DNA from: Methylomarinum sp964474415 | GTDB lineage: Bacteria; Pseudomonadota; Gammaproteobacteria; Methylococcales; Methylomonadaceae | Reading direction: 5' to 3' | DNA length: 8,336 bases | Assembly: GCA_964474415.1 (NCBI GenBank) | Contig: CAYYSO010000108.1 | Location: 1-8,336, forward strand | In this document: piece by piece, positions 1 to 6,734 of the stretch | How the letters are laid out: every line of letters starts with the position of its first letter | Position numbering within the stretch: position 1 is the stretch's first letter | The notes under the pieces: model-generated | Told to the model about the DNA's origin: nothing | Databases searched by the model: none | The model's input: the letters and a program-made list of their open reading frames with translations, nothing else | Translations under genes and position numbers: made by a program

Positions 1-107
1 TTACCTATTACACAACAATGGCGGGAGCCAAGGCAGCCTGTTATGCTCTTGGTGAATTAGATGCCGGCGATGTTAATTGTCTACAGGATTTGCATAATAC
101 CTTTTGA
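1..107 (+). CDS. carB: carbamoyl-phosphate synthase large subunit, C-terminal end (partial)
   Basis: Only the last 34 codons are present, read from base 3 to a TGA at 105-107. The peptide begins TYYTTMAGAKAACYALGELD and ends LQDLHNTF. It aligns by eye with the C-terminus of E. coli CarB (YHTTLNGGFATAMAL...VQEMHAQIK), part of the C-terminal MGS-like allosteric domain where ornithine and UMP act in the enteric enzyme. CarB makes carbamoyl phosphate from bicarbonate, ATP and glutamine-derived ammonia for arginine and pyrimidine synthesis. greA follows 50 bp downstream on the same strand, which fits the carA-carB-greA order seen in several gammaproteobacteria and possible co-transcription. The call rests on a short tail and on context, so it is probable rather than certain. 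Confidence 0.72.
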   Translation, partial: TYYTTMAGAKAACYALGELDAGDVNCLQDLHNTF

Positions 108-157
108 ATTTGAGTTGAATTTAAACGGCGAAAAAAAGCTAAAATTTGGAGTAGTTA

Positions 158-634
158 ATGAATAAAGTCCCTCTAACCGTAACCGGTGCAAATAAATTGC
201 GCGAGGAATTAGAACAATTAAAAAGCGTTGTACGACCAAGAATTATCGCAGCCATAGCAGAAGCTCGTGAGCATGGTGATTTAAAAGAAAATGCGGAATA
301 TCATGCTGCCAGGGAGCAACAGAGTTTTGCAGAAGGACGTATAGCCGAGATTGAAGGGAAGCTATCCAATGCCAATATCATTGATGTCACTAAAATGGAT
401 GCCAATGGCAAGGTTATTTTTGGTGCAACTGTTGAAATTGAAGATCTTAATTCGGAAAAAGTCGTAACTTATCAGATTGTTGGTGAGGACGAGGCGGATA
501 TTAAAGAGGGTCGTATTTCAGTTGGATCGCCTATTGCCAGGGCATTGATTGGTAAAGAAGAAGAAGATGTCGTGACGGTGAAAGCTCCGGGTGGTGAAAT
601 AGAATACGAAATCCTGTCGATTCAGTATATCTAA
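158..634 (+). CDS. greA: transcription elongation factor GreA
   Basis: 158 residues, the usual GreA length. The factor enters the secondary channel of RNA polymerase and stimulates cleavage of backtracked nascent RNA. Residues 1-75 form the N-terminal antiparallel coiled coil; its tip reads EHGDLKENAEY, with the conserved acidic D41 and E44 that help hold the catalytic magnesium. Residues 80-158 form the FKBP-like C-terminal domain, with the typical GRISVGSPIARALIG segment. The ATG is supported by a GGAG at 148-151 with a 6-base spacer. carB ends 50 bp upstream and no promoter of good spacing is visible between them, so co-transcription with carB is plausible. A strong terminator follows the gene. 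Confidence 0.97.
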   Translation: MNKVPLTVTGANKLREELEQLKSVVRPRIIAAIAEAREHGDLKENAEYHAAREQQSFAEGRIAEIEGKLSNANIIDVTKMDANGKVIFGATVEIEDLNSEKVVTYQIVGEDEADIKEGRISVGSPIARALIGKEEEDVVTVKAPGGEIEYEILSIQYI

Positions 635-662
635 TAATCTTATTATGGCATCTGATTTAGAA

Positions 663-693
663 GAGGGGCAGCAGGTGTGCCCCTCCGCTTTTT
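663..693 (+). terminator. intrinsic terminator after greA
   Basis: A perfect 8-bp stem, GAGGGGCA (663-670) with TGCCCCTC (678-685), has a 7-base loop and is followed by CGC and five Ts (689-693). It ends greA transcription and overlaps the stop of the convergent yhbY, so the hairpin lies at the meeting point of two converging transcripts. The reverse orientation lacks a good T-run. Confidence 0.85.
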
Positions 694-958
694 ATTTGTC
701 CGGGTTTTTCCGGTAAATAACGGCAACTTGGCCGATAGTTTGAATTGATTCAGCTTCTGTTTTCGCACAAATCTGATCTCTGATTTGTTGACGATCATCT
801 CTTTCAGCGCGAATCTTTACTTTGATGAGCTCATGAGTATCAAGGGCCAGTTCGGTTTCATTGATAACAGCTTCAGTCAGTCCGGCTTGGCCGATGATAA
901 TAACGGGTTTTAATGCATGGGCCTGTGTCTTTAGTTTCTTTTTATCAGCAGAATTCAC
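692..958 (-). CDS. yhbY: YhbY-type CRS1/CRM (KH-like) RNA-binding protein
   Basis: 88 residues, a small single-domain CRS1-YhbY (CRM) protein of normal family length (E. coli YhbY is about 97). The family binds RNA and associates with pre-50S ribosomal particles in E. coli. The signature GxxG loop is GQAG at residues 23-26 (PVIIIGQAGLTEAV), and the C-terminal strand reads TIGQVAVIYRKN, as is usual. The start is GTG at 958-956, with an AAGGA Shine-Dalgarno on the minus strand (complement of 967-971) 8 bases upstream. It is convergent with greA and divergent from rlmE. The same arrangement occurs in E. coli, which strengthens the assignment. Confidence 0.93.
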   Translation of the reverse strand: MNSADKKKLKTQAHALKPVIIIGQAGLTEAVINETELALDTHELIKVKIRAERDDRQQIRDQICAKTEAESIQTIGQVAVIYRKNPDK

Positions 959-1012
959 TGTGTGTTTCCTTAATAACTTAAAAATCTGAACAATTTTACA
1001 CTACAACAAATT

Positions 1013-1630
1013 ATGGCGCGAAGTAAAAGCAGTAACCAGTGGATGCAGGAACATTTTCAGGATGAGTATGTCAAAAAAGCTCAGGCATTGGGATATCGGT
1101 CGCGTGCCGTGTTTAAGCTGGCGGAAATTCAGGAGAAGGATAAAATTATCAGGCCTGATATGAATATTATTGATTTAGGCGCTGCACCCGGTGGCTGGTC
1201 GGAATATGCCAGGAAAATTATCGGTAAAAAACATAAACTCATTGCTTTGGATCTATTGGAAATAGAACCGATTGAAGGCGTTGATTTTATTCAGGGTGAC
1301 TTTAGGGAAAATGATGTATTGGATAAATTGTATAGCGTTCTGGATAGCGAGTCTGTGCAATTGCTTTTATCAGATATGGCGCCTAATATGAGTGGTAATA
1401 AGGCAGTGGATCAGCCTCGATCAATTTATCTAGGGGAGCTGGCGCTAGATACTGCACAAACAGTTTTGGCTAAAAACGGTTCTTTTTTAATTAAAATGTT
1501 TCAAGGTTCCGGGTTTGATGAATATTACAATGAAGTGCGTAAATATTTTAAAAGTGTGGTTATCAGAAAGCCAAAATCTTCCCGGGCAAGAAGTAACGAG
1601 GTTTATATTTTAGCAAAAGGGTTTAAATAA
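1013..1630 (+). CDS. rlmE: 23S rRNA (uridine-2552-2'-O)-methyltransferase RlmE (FtsJ/RrmJ)
   Basis: 205 residues, close to the 209 of E. coli RlmE. The enzyme uses S-adenosylmethionine to methylate the 2'-OH of U2552 in the A-loop of 23S rRNA, a late step of 50S assembly. The SAM-binding glycine loop is DLGAAPGGWS at 54-63. The catalytic K-D-K-E tetrad is complete: K35 (in RAVFKLAEIQ), D121 (in LSDMAPNMSG), K161 (in FLIKMFQG) and E196 (in RSNEVYI), all shifted by -3 from the E. coli positions. The ATG at 1013 keeps the normal N-terminus, but no Shine-Dalgarno is visible before it (bases 1001-1012 are CTACAACAAATT). It diverges from yhbY across 54 bp. ftsH lies 124 bp downstream, with its own probable promoter. 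Confidence 0.96.
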   Translation: MARSKSSNQWMQEHFQDEYVKKAQALGYRSRAVFKLAEIQEKDKIIRPDMNIIDLGAAPGGWSEYARKIIGKKHKLIALDLLEIEPIEGVDFIQGDFRENDVLDKLYSVLDSESVQLLLSDMAPNMSGNKAVDQPRSIYLGELALDTAQTVLAKNGSFLIKMFQGSGFDEYYNEVRKYFKSVVIRKPKSSRARSNEVYILAKGFK

Positions 1631-1679
1631 AGTGATATTACCCCTATATCCCTTTAAGGGTTAGCAATAGCCAAATAAA

Positions 1680-1708
1680 CTGTCAGGGGCGGTTATTCCT
1701 GATAAAAT
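1680..1708 (+). promoter_or_regulatory. probable sigma70 promoter for ftsH
   Basis: CTGTCA (1680-1685, 4 of 6 matches to TTGACA) is followed by exactly 17 bases and TAAAAT (1703-1708, 5 of 6 matches to TATAAT). A start of transcription near 1715 would give a leader of about 40 bases to the TTG start at 1755. Known biology: enteric ftsH is also driven by sigma32; I could not see a convincing heat-shock promoter here. Confidence 0.45.
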
Positions 1709-1754
1709 TACTCGGTTTTTTATAGTGAGGCTGTTCCGGTCTGGAGCGTGTAAC

Positions 1755-3680
1755 TTGAGCGATATGATTAAAAATTTAGTGTTATGGGTCGTCATTGCAG
1801 TTGTGTTGATGTCCGTATTCAATAACTTTGGTACGAGGTCTAATCGTGCTGATTCTTCGTTATCCTATTCGCAGTTTCTTGATGCGTCTAAAGCAGGCCA
1901 GGTGCAGCAGGTTATTATTGATAAAAACTCGATTAGAGGTAAGATGCAAACCGGCGAGAAGTTCAAAACTTATGCGCCTAATGATCCACATTTAGTGGAT
2001 GATTTGATAGCCGATGGAGTAGATATAAAAGCTCAACCTCCAGAAGAACCCTCAATGTTGATGCAGATTTTTGTATCATTCGGTCCGATCCTGTTGCTGA
2101 TTGCAGTATGGGTATTTTTCATGCGGCAAATGCAAGGTGGCGCCGGTGGTCGGGGCGGTGCAATGGGCTTTGGTAAAAGTAAGGCACGGATGATGGAACA
2201 GGATCAGAATAAGGTTACTTTTGCCGATGTAGCGGGTTGTGATGAAGCTAAAGAAGAAGTTGAAGAAATGGTCGACTTTTTGAAAGATCCGGCAAAATAT
2301 CAGAAACTGGGTGGAAAGGTCCCTCGCGGAGCATTAATGGTAGGACCGCCCGGAACAGGTAAAACATTATTGGCCAGAGCCATAGCCGGAGAAGCCAAAG
2401 TGCCGTTTTTTACCATTTCCGGTTCTGATTTTGTGGAAATGTTTGTTGGTGTTGGGGCTTCCCGTGTCCGGGATATGTTTGAACAGGCTAAAAAGCATGC
2501 GCCTTGTATTATTTTTATTGATGAGATTGATGCTGTGGGCCGTTCTCGTGGCGCCGGACTTGGTGGCGGCAATGATGAACGGGAGCAAACACTCAATCAG
2601 TTACTGGTTGAAATGGATGGTTTTGAAGGCAATGAAGGCGTTATTGTTATCGCAGCGACGAACCGGGCGGATGTACTGGATAAAGCATTACTCCGTCCAG
2701 GTCGATTTGATCGTCAAGTAGTGGTTGGATTGCCGGATGTCAAAGGTCGTGAACAGATCCTTAAGGTTCATCTGCAAAAAGTGCCGGCTGCCGATGATGT
2801 TGAAATAAAATATATTGCGCAAGGCACACCCGGGTTTTCAGGGGCTGATTTGGCCAATTTGATCAACGAAGCCGCGCTGTTTGCCGCAAGAATGAATAAG
2901 CGTATAGTTAGCATGCTGGATCTGGAGAAAGCCAAGGACAAAATTATTATGGGGGCGGAAAGGCATTCCATGGTGATGGATGAGAAAGAGAAGAAAATGA
3001 CTGCCTATCATGAATCCGGACATGCTATTGTGGGACGGTTAGTGCCGGATCATGATCCTGTATACAAAGTGAGCATTATGCCGCGCGGTCGTGCTCTGGG
3101 TATTACCATGTTTTTACCGGAAAAAGATCAATATAGCGCTAGCAAACGCAAGCTGGATAGTATGATTTCCAGTTTGTATGGTGGACGGATTGCTGAAGAA
3201 CTGATCTTCGGATGGGAAGAAGTATCCACCGGCGCTTCCAACGATATTGAAAGAGCCACAGAACTGGCCCGTAACATGGTGACCAAATGGGGTTTGTCGC
3301 AACGTTTGGGGCCATTAACCTATGGTGAAGAGGAAGGTGAAGTATTCTTGGGGCGTTCGGTCACACAGCATAAATCAGTTGCGGAAGAAACTTCACATAC
3401 AATTGATGAAGAAATTCGCTCCATCATTGATAGAAACTATGAGAGAGCAGAAAAAATTCTGAAGGAGAATGAAGATATTTTGCATGCTATGGCAAAAGCA
3501 TTAATGAAATATGAAACAATCGACAAGTTTCAGATTGAAGACTTAATGACCAGGAAGCCTGTTAGAGATCCTGAAGGCTGGGATGATACACCGCCTTCCG
3601 GCGGGGCAAATGCAACGGCTGAATCCGGGAAACAGGAGAAAAAAGATTCTCCAATAGGTGATACGGCGAAACAAAATTAA
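1755..3680 (+). CDS. ftsH: ATP-dependent zinc metalloprotease FtsH
   Basis: 641 residues from the preferred TTG at 1755. FtsH is the essential inner-membrane AAA+ protease that extracts and degrades misfolded membrane proteins and regulators such as LpxC and sigma32 in E. coli. TM1 is about 8-22, a periplasmic domain follows, and TM2 is about 102-122. The AAA domain has Walker A GPPGTGKT (197-204), Walker B IIFIDE (252-257) and arginine fingers R317 and R320 in RPGRFDR. The M41 protease domain has HESGH (419-423) and the third zinc ligand D497 in SNDIERA. All are offset by +5 from E. coli. A GTG at 1725 would add 10 residues but lacks a Shine-Dalgarno; GGAG at 1743-1746 sits 8 bases before the TTG, and LSDMIKN matches the E. 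coli start MSDMAKN. The C-terminal 40 residues are hydrophilic and variable. folP, usually next, is absent. Confidence 0.97.
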   Translation: MSDMIKNLVLWVVIAVVLMSVFNNFGTRSNRADSSLSYSQFLDASKAGQVQQVIIDKNSIRGKMQTGEKFKTYAPNDPHLVDDLIADGVDIKAQPPEEPSMLMQIFVSFGPILLLIAVWVFFMRQMQGGAGGRGGAMGFGKSKARMMEQDQNKVTFADVAGCDEAKEEVEEMVDFLKDPAKYQKLGGKVPRGALMVGPPGTGKTLLARAIAGEAKVPFFTISGSDFVEMFVGVGASRVRDMFEQAKKHAPCIIFIDEIDAVGRSRGAGLGGGNDEREQTLNQLLVEMDGFEGNEGVIVIAATNRADVLDKALLRPGRFDRQVVVGLPDVKGREQILKVHLQKVPAADDVEIKYIAQGTPGFSGADLANLINEAALFAARMNKRIVSMLDLEKAKDKIIMGAERHSMVMDEKEKKMTAYHESGHAIVGRLVPDHDPVYKVSIMPRGRALGITMFLPEKDQYSASKRKLDSMISSLYGGRIAEELIFGWEEVSTGASNDIERATELARNMVTKWGLSQRLGPLTYGEEEGEVFLGRSVTQHKSVAEETSHTIDEEIRSIIDRNYERAEKILKENEDILHAMAKALMKYETIDKFQIEDLMTRKPVRDPEGWDDTPPSGGANATAESGKQEKKDSPIGDTAKQN

Positions 3681-3698
3681 CAAGATCCACTAGAATAT

Positions 3699-3729
3699 AA
3701 AGGAGAGGCTTTTGTCTCTCCTTTTTTTT
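3699..3729 (+). terminator. intrinsic terminator after ftsH
   Basis: A 9-bp stem, AAAGGAGAG (3699-3707) with CTCTCCTTT (3716-3724), has an 8-base loop and runs into a tract of eight Ts (3722-3729). The core is GGAGAG/CTCTCC. It lies 18 bases after the ftsH stop and only 26 bases before the glmM start, so glmM must rely on read-through or on a promoter upstream of or within this hairpin. Confidence 0.85.
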
Positions 3730-3755
3730 GAAATAAAGAAAGTGCGGGTGTAAAA

Positions 3756-5096
3756 ATGGCAAAAAAATATTTCGGGACAGACGGTATCAGAGGCAAGGTT
3801 GGAGAATACCCCATTACTGCAGATTTTTTATTGAAGCTAGGGTGGGCAACAGGACATGTTTTTGCCAATGAAGGTAATGGATTTGTTCTGGTCGGAAAAG
3901 ACACGCGGATATCAGGGTATATGTTCGAATCGGCGCTTGAAGCGGGTCTTTCCGCTGCAGGGGTGGATACTCGTATGTTAGGGCCCATGCCAACTCCCGG
4001 TATTGCTTATTTAACCAGAACGCTGAGAGCAAAGGCCGGTATTGTGATTAGCGCTTCGCATAATCCCTATTACGATAATGGCATAAAGTTTTTTTCTGTT
4101 GATGGAACCAAGTTGCCGGATGAACTGGAACATCAGATTGAGCAATATATTGATACGCCAATGACGACTGTAGAATCATCCCGGCTGGGTAAGGTTAAGC
4201 GAATCGGGGATGCTGCTGGTCGTTATATAGAGTTTTGTAAGGCAACCGTTCCGACACGCCTGGACTTTAAGGGTATGCGCATTGTAATAGATTGTGCACA
4301 TGGAGCTACTTATCACATTGCTCCACATGTCTTTAGCGAAGTGGGTGCAGAGGTCGTCGCCATTGGCGCCGAGCCGGACGGTTTAAATATCAATGACGAA
4401 TGCGGCGCTACCAAGCCTGAAAACCTTGCAGCTAAAGTCCTGGAATATCGTGCCGATTTAGGTATTGCTCTGGATGGTGATGGCGACAGAGTGATTATGA
4501 TTGACCATAAAGGTGAAATTGTTGATGGTGATGAATTAATCTATATCATCGCTAAATCACGATTGAATGCGGGGCAATTAAGTGGCCCGGTAGTGGGTAC
4601 TTTAATGACAAACCTGGGTATGGAGCATGCCTTGAAAGAAGAAGGTGTTAAGCTTTTACGTGCAAAAGTGGGTGACCGATATGTGATGGAATTGCTTACT
4701 GCGAAAAAAGGCATTTTAGGTGGTGAGGGCTCGGGTCATATTATTTGTCTGGATAGAACCACGACGGGTGATGGCATCGTTGCAGCATTACAAATTCTGG
4801 CGGAAATGCAAAGTACAGGTAAAAGTCTCCATGAACTGAAATCAGGCATGCAAAAATATCCGCAAGTACTTGTGAACGTCAGGGTGGATAAAAAAGTAGA
4901 TATTGACAACATGGACAGTATTAAGAAAGCGGTTGCAGCTGTTGAGAAAAAACTAGGCGTCAGCGGCAGGGTGTTATTGAGAGCTTCAGGAACAGAGCCT
5001 TTAATTAGGGTGATGGTGGAAGGCGCTAATAAAGACGAAGTTGTGAAATATGTCCAGCAATTAGCCGATGATGTAAAGAAAGCAATCGCAGCTTGA
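3756..5096 (+). CDS. glmM: phosphoglucosamine mutase GlmM
   Basis: 446 residues, the family's usual size (about 445). The enzyme converts glucosamine-6-phosphate to glucosamine-1-phosphate, feeding UDP-GlcNAc for peptidoglycan and lipopolysaccharide. The N-terminus KYFGTDGIRG is typical. The phosphoserine loop is ISASHNPYYDNG with catalytic S101; the magnesium loop is DGDGDR (240-245); the sugar-binding loop is GEGSGH (323-328); the C-terminal phosphate-binding loop is RASGTEP (409-415). SASHNP followed by YYDNGIKFF separates GlmM from hexose mutases. The ATG at 3756 has only a weak GGGTG Shine-Dalgarno (3746-3750). The ftsH terminator stands immediately upstream. tpiA follows after 56 bp on the same strand, so both probably share a transcript. 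Confidence 0.97.
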   Translation: MAKKYFGTDGIRGKVGEYPITADFLLKLGWATGHVFANEGNGFVLVGKDTRISGYMFESALEAGLSAAGVDTRMLGPMPTPGIAYLTRTLRAKAGIVISASHNPYYDNGIKFFSVDGTKLPDELEHQIEQYIDTPMTTVESSRLGKVKRIGDAAGRYIEFCKATVPTRLDFKGMRIVIDCAHGATYHIAPHVFSEVGAEVVAIGAEPDGLNINDECGATKPENLAAKVLEYRADLGIALDGDGDRVIMIDHKGEIVDGDELIYIIAKSRLNAGQLSGPVVGTLMTNLGMEHALKEEGVKLLRAKVGDRYVMELLTAKKGILGGEGSGHIICLDRTTTGDGIVAALQILAEMQSTGKSLHELKSGMQKYPQVLVNVRVDKKVDIDNMDSIKKAVAAVEKKLGVSGRVLLRASGTEPLIRVMVEGANKDEVVKYVQQLADDVKKAIAA

Positions 5097-5152
5097 ATTG
5101 CATGTCCGTAAGCTATATCATAGGCGGCTTTATCTTTTGTCTGGAGTAAGTG

Positions 5153-5899
5153 ATGCGACAATCTTTGATTATGGGAAATTGGAAAATGAATGGTTCTCGC
5201 GCAGAGGCTCAAACGCTTGCGCAAGCCATTGTTGCCGGTTTGAGTGCGGGTGATCAGGGAATTGCAGTTTGTGTTCCATTTGTCTATTTATCAGATGTGC
5301 GTAGCATTATCGAATCAACACCCGTGGCATTAGGCGCCCAAAACGTAGCTGATCAGGAAAAGGGTGCTTATACGGGTGAAGTTTCTGCAGCCATGCTGAA
5401 AGATTGTGGTTGTACTTATGCTTTAGTAGGACATTCAGAGCGTCGTACCTGTTATGGTGATACTGATCAATCAGTAGCCGCCAGATTCTGTCAGGCACAA
5501 AAAGAAGGTGTTATTCCGGTTCTGTGTATTGGGGAAACACTGGAAGAGCGCGAACAGGATAAAACTTTCGCAGTGATTGACAAACAATTGGATGCCGTGA
5601 TTGATACGGCTGGAATCGATGCGTTAGCCAATGCAGTTATCGCTTATGAGCCGGTGTGGGCAATTGGTACCGGAAAAACGGCAAGTGATGAGCAGGCGCA
5701 GGAAGTGCATAAATATATTCGCCAACGTATTGCAGAAAAAAGCCGGGGGATTGCTGACAAAATTCAAATTTTGTATGGTGGCAGCATGAAGCCTGAAAAT
5801 GCAAAAGGCTTACTGGCAATGCCGGATATCGACGGTGGACTCATAGGCGGTGCGTCTTTAGACGCAGATTCCTTTTTGAGCATTTATCGTTCAGTTTAA
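5153..5899 (+). CDS. tpiA: triosephosphate isomerase TpiA
   Basis: 248 residues from the ATG at 5153. A GTG directly before it (5150) would add one residue, but GGAG at 5143-5146 is 6 bases from the ATG and only 3 from the GTG, so the ATG is preferred. The enzyme interconverts dihydroxyacetone phosphate and glyceraldehyde-3-phosphate in the cytoplasm. The N-terminal GNWKMNG carries N9 and K11. The catalytic histidine is H94 in VGHSERR. The catalytic glutamate is E166 in AYEPVWAIGTGKTA, which also contains the mobile loop 6. LYGGSMKPENA (207-217) is the phosphate-binding loop. It sits between glmM and secG, 20 bp before secG, a position not seen in E. coli but typical of an operon with secG. 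Confidence 0.97.
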   Translation: MRQSLIMGNWKMNGSRAEAQTLAQAIVAGLSAGDQGIAVCVPFVYLSDVRSIIESTPVALGAQNVADQEKGAYTGEVSAAMLKDCGCTYALVGHSERRTCYGDTDQSVAARFCQAQKEGVIPVLCIGETLEEREQDKTFAVIDKQLDAVIDTAGIDALANAVIAYEPVWAIGTGKTASDEQAQEVHKYIRQRIAEKSRGIADKIQILYGGSMKPENAKGLLAMPDIDGGLIGGASLDADSFLSIYRSV

Positions 5900-5919
5900 T
5901 TAATAGCGGTTTAGGTAAT

Positions 5920-6387
5920 ATGTATCAGGTCATAATTGTTGTCCATGTATTGTTGGGCTTAGGGGTTGTTGGACTCGTATTAATGCAGCAGGGTAAGGGT
6001 GCAGATGCAGGTGCTGCTTTTGGTAGTGGTTCATCGGGTTCTGTTTTTGGAGCTCAAGGCGCCGCTTCATTCTTATCCAGGACGACTGCTGTTTTTGCTG
6101 CCCTGTTTTTTGCTACCAGTTTGGGTTTAGCTGTTTTAGGGGGGTATCATGATGAACAAGTTGATTTAATGGATGCCCCTGAGGTTGAAGATATCAAGGC
6201 TGACGTGCCGTTAGTGGATAACAAAACTGATACAAGTAATGTCCCTGTCGTACAGCAAGATCTTCCTCAGACTGTTTTGAAAGATGTTTCCAAAACAATT
6301 GGTACTGTTTCTGAGGAGGTGCAATCCGCAGCAACAGAAAGTGAACAGGCTGTGTCTGATGAGCTTGAAAAAGATACTTCCCAGTAA
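5920..6387 (+). CDS. secG: protein-export membrane protein SecG
   Basis: 155 residues, longer than the 110 of E. coli SecG. SecG is a small subunit of the SecYEG translocon that assists SecA-driven export. TM1 is about residues 3-22, then the conserved loop LMQQGKGADAGAAFGSGSSG (21-40) and GAQGAASFLSRTTA, then TM2 at about 53-74. Residues 76-155 form a long, acidic, low-complexity tail rich in D, E, T, S and V with no recognised domain; in enteric SecG this tail is much shorter. The ATG has AGG at 5913-5915, 4 bases upstream. tpiA ends 20 bp before it and the tRNA-Leu gene begins 14 bp after its stop, so mRNA and tRNA are probably cut from one transcript. Confidence 0.95.
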   Translation: MYQVIIVVHVLLGLGVVGLVLMQQGKGADAGAAFGSGSSGSVFGAQGAASFLSRTTAVFAALFFATSLGLAVLGGYHDEQVDLMDAPEVEDIKADVPLVDNKTDTSNVPVVQQDLPQTVLKDVSKTIGTVSEEVQSAATESEQAVSDELEKDTSQ

Positions 6388-6401
6388 TTTTATGTGATTT
6401 A

Positions 6402-6486
6402 GCCGATGTGGTGAAATTGGTAGACACGCCATCTTGAGGGGGTGGTGACTTCGGTCGTGCCGGTTCAAGTCCGGCCATCGGCACCA
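6402..6486 (+). tRNA. leuU: tRNA-Leu (anticodon GAG)
   Basis: 85 bases including an encoded CCA (6484-6486). The acceptor stem is GCCGATG with CATCGGC, and the discriminator is A. The anticodon stem is CCATC/GGTGG around the loop TTGAGGG, with GAG at 6436-6438, reading CUC and CUU. The long type II variable arm is a GAC-TTCG-GTC hairpin, and the T arm is GCCGG-TTCAAGT-CCGGC. It lies directly after secG as leuU does in E. coli. It has no separate promoter visible and ends at a strong terminator, so it is probably processed from the secG transcript. Confidence 0.97.
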
Positions 6487-6510
6487 GTTATATTTAGTGG
6501 AAATTTGTGG

Positions 6511-6559
6511 AGCCTCTCAGACCTTAATATTCATAGGGTCTGGGGGGCTTTTTGTTTTT
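6511..6559 (+). terminator. strong intrinsic terminator after tRNA-Leu
   Basis: A 13-bp stem, AGCCTCTCAGACC (6511-6523) with GGTCTGGGGGGCT (6537-6549), contains only two G-U pairs and no mismatches. The loop is 13 bases. It is followed by TTTTT, one G and TTTTT (6549-6559). It closes the glmM-tpiA-secG-tRNA transcript and insulates it from the downstream HD-GYP gene. Confidence 0.93.
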
Positions 6560-6577
6560 CGGGTTCTACAGAGTCGG

Positions 6578-6590
6578 TATAAAATAAAAT
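6578..6590 (+). promoter_or_regulatory. possible -10 element of the HD-GYP gene promoter, upstream of the MITE
   Basis: TATAAAATAAAAT gives a good TATAAA-type -10 (6578-6583). The corresponding -35 position (6555-6560, TTTTTC) is poor and overlaps the terminator T-run, so this is tentative. If the MITE and one repeat copy are removed, this box would lie about 35 bases before the ATG, a normal distance. Confidence 0.25.
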
Positions 6591-6592
6591 GT
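6585..6592 (+). repeat. left copy of target-site duplication TAAAATGT
   Basis: TAAAATGT directly abuts the left terminal inverted repeat of the MITE and is identical to 6735-6742. The identity extends to TAAAATGTG if the first G of the element (6593) is counted. Eight base pairs is the duplication length known for IS66-family transposition. Confidence 0.85.
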
Positions 6593-6734
6593 GTAACTAC
6601 TCAATGTGACTATGTATTTAATATCAGTCACTTACTCCAGAAGACGCCGTGAATACATCTATATCATATACACTTTTTCCGCAAGCGACTGATATTAAAT
6701 ACTTTTCGATCAATTAATTACGCTGAGTAGTTAC
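6593..6734. mobile_element. IS66-like miniature inverted-repeat transposable element (MITE), 142 bp
   Basis: The element begins GTAACTACTCA (6593-6603) and ends TGAGTAGTTAC (6724-6734), a perfect 11-bp terminal inverted repeat. Inside lies a second perfect inverted repeat of 16 bp, GTATTTAATATCAGTC (6614-6629) with GACTGATATTAAATAC (6687-6702), which after one mismatch extends by CTT/AAG. The centre has a small imperfect hairpin (GTGAATA 6649-6655 with TATACAC 6667-6673). It holds no ORF. Perfect 8-bp direct repeats TAAAATGT flank it exactly. Known for the IS66 family: ends starting GTAA and 8-bp duplications. I infer a non-autonomous IS66-type element moved in trans. It lies between the tRNA terminator and the HD-GYP gene. 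The family label is less sure than the transposable nature. Confidence 0.82.

Noticed and set aside
115..145. TTGAAT-19-TAAAAT promoter-like pair before greA
   Set aside because: The 19-bp spacing is poor and the start of transcription would fall at the ribosome-binding site.
1640..1665. CCCCTATAT as a sigma32-type -10 box, and the CCCTTTAAGGG palindrome, upstream of ftsH
   Set aside because: No CTTGAA-like -35 lies at the right distance, and the palindrome has no T-run or known operator match. The sigma70-like pair at 1680-1708 is better.
1725..1754. Ten-residue N-terminal extension of FtsH from GTG 1725
   Set aside because: No Shine-Dalgarno precedes it, and it lies just after the likely transcription start. 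The extension also has no counterpart in E. coli FtsH.
2300..2596. Minus-strand open frames within ftsH
   Set aside because: They overlap the conserved AAA domain of FtsH and resemble antisense translation of its codons, not a gene.
3728..3756. TTGAAA-17-TAAAAA promoter-like pair before glmM
   Set aside because: The -10 box would overlap the start codon, so transcription would begin inside the gene. It arises by chance from the terminator T-run and an A-rich leader.
4736..5224. A 162-codon open frame on the minus strand across the glmM end and the tpiA start
   Set aside because: It lies opposite two clear enzymes with full motif sets, and its translation is compositionally odd with no recognisable domain. 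It is a shadow of the opposite strand.
6194..6484. Minus-strand open frames across the secG tail and tRNA-Leu
   Set aside because: They run through the tRNA and read out its complement. This is a common false call, often annotated as a short hypothetical protein.
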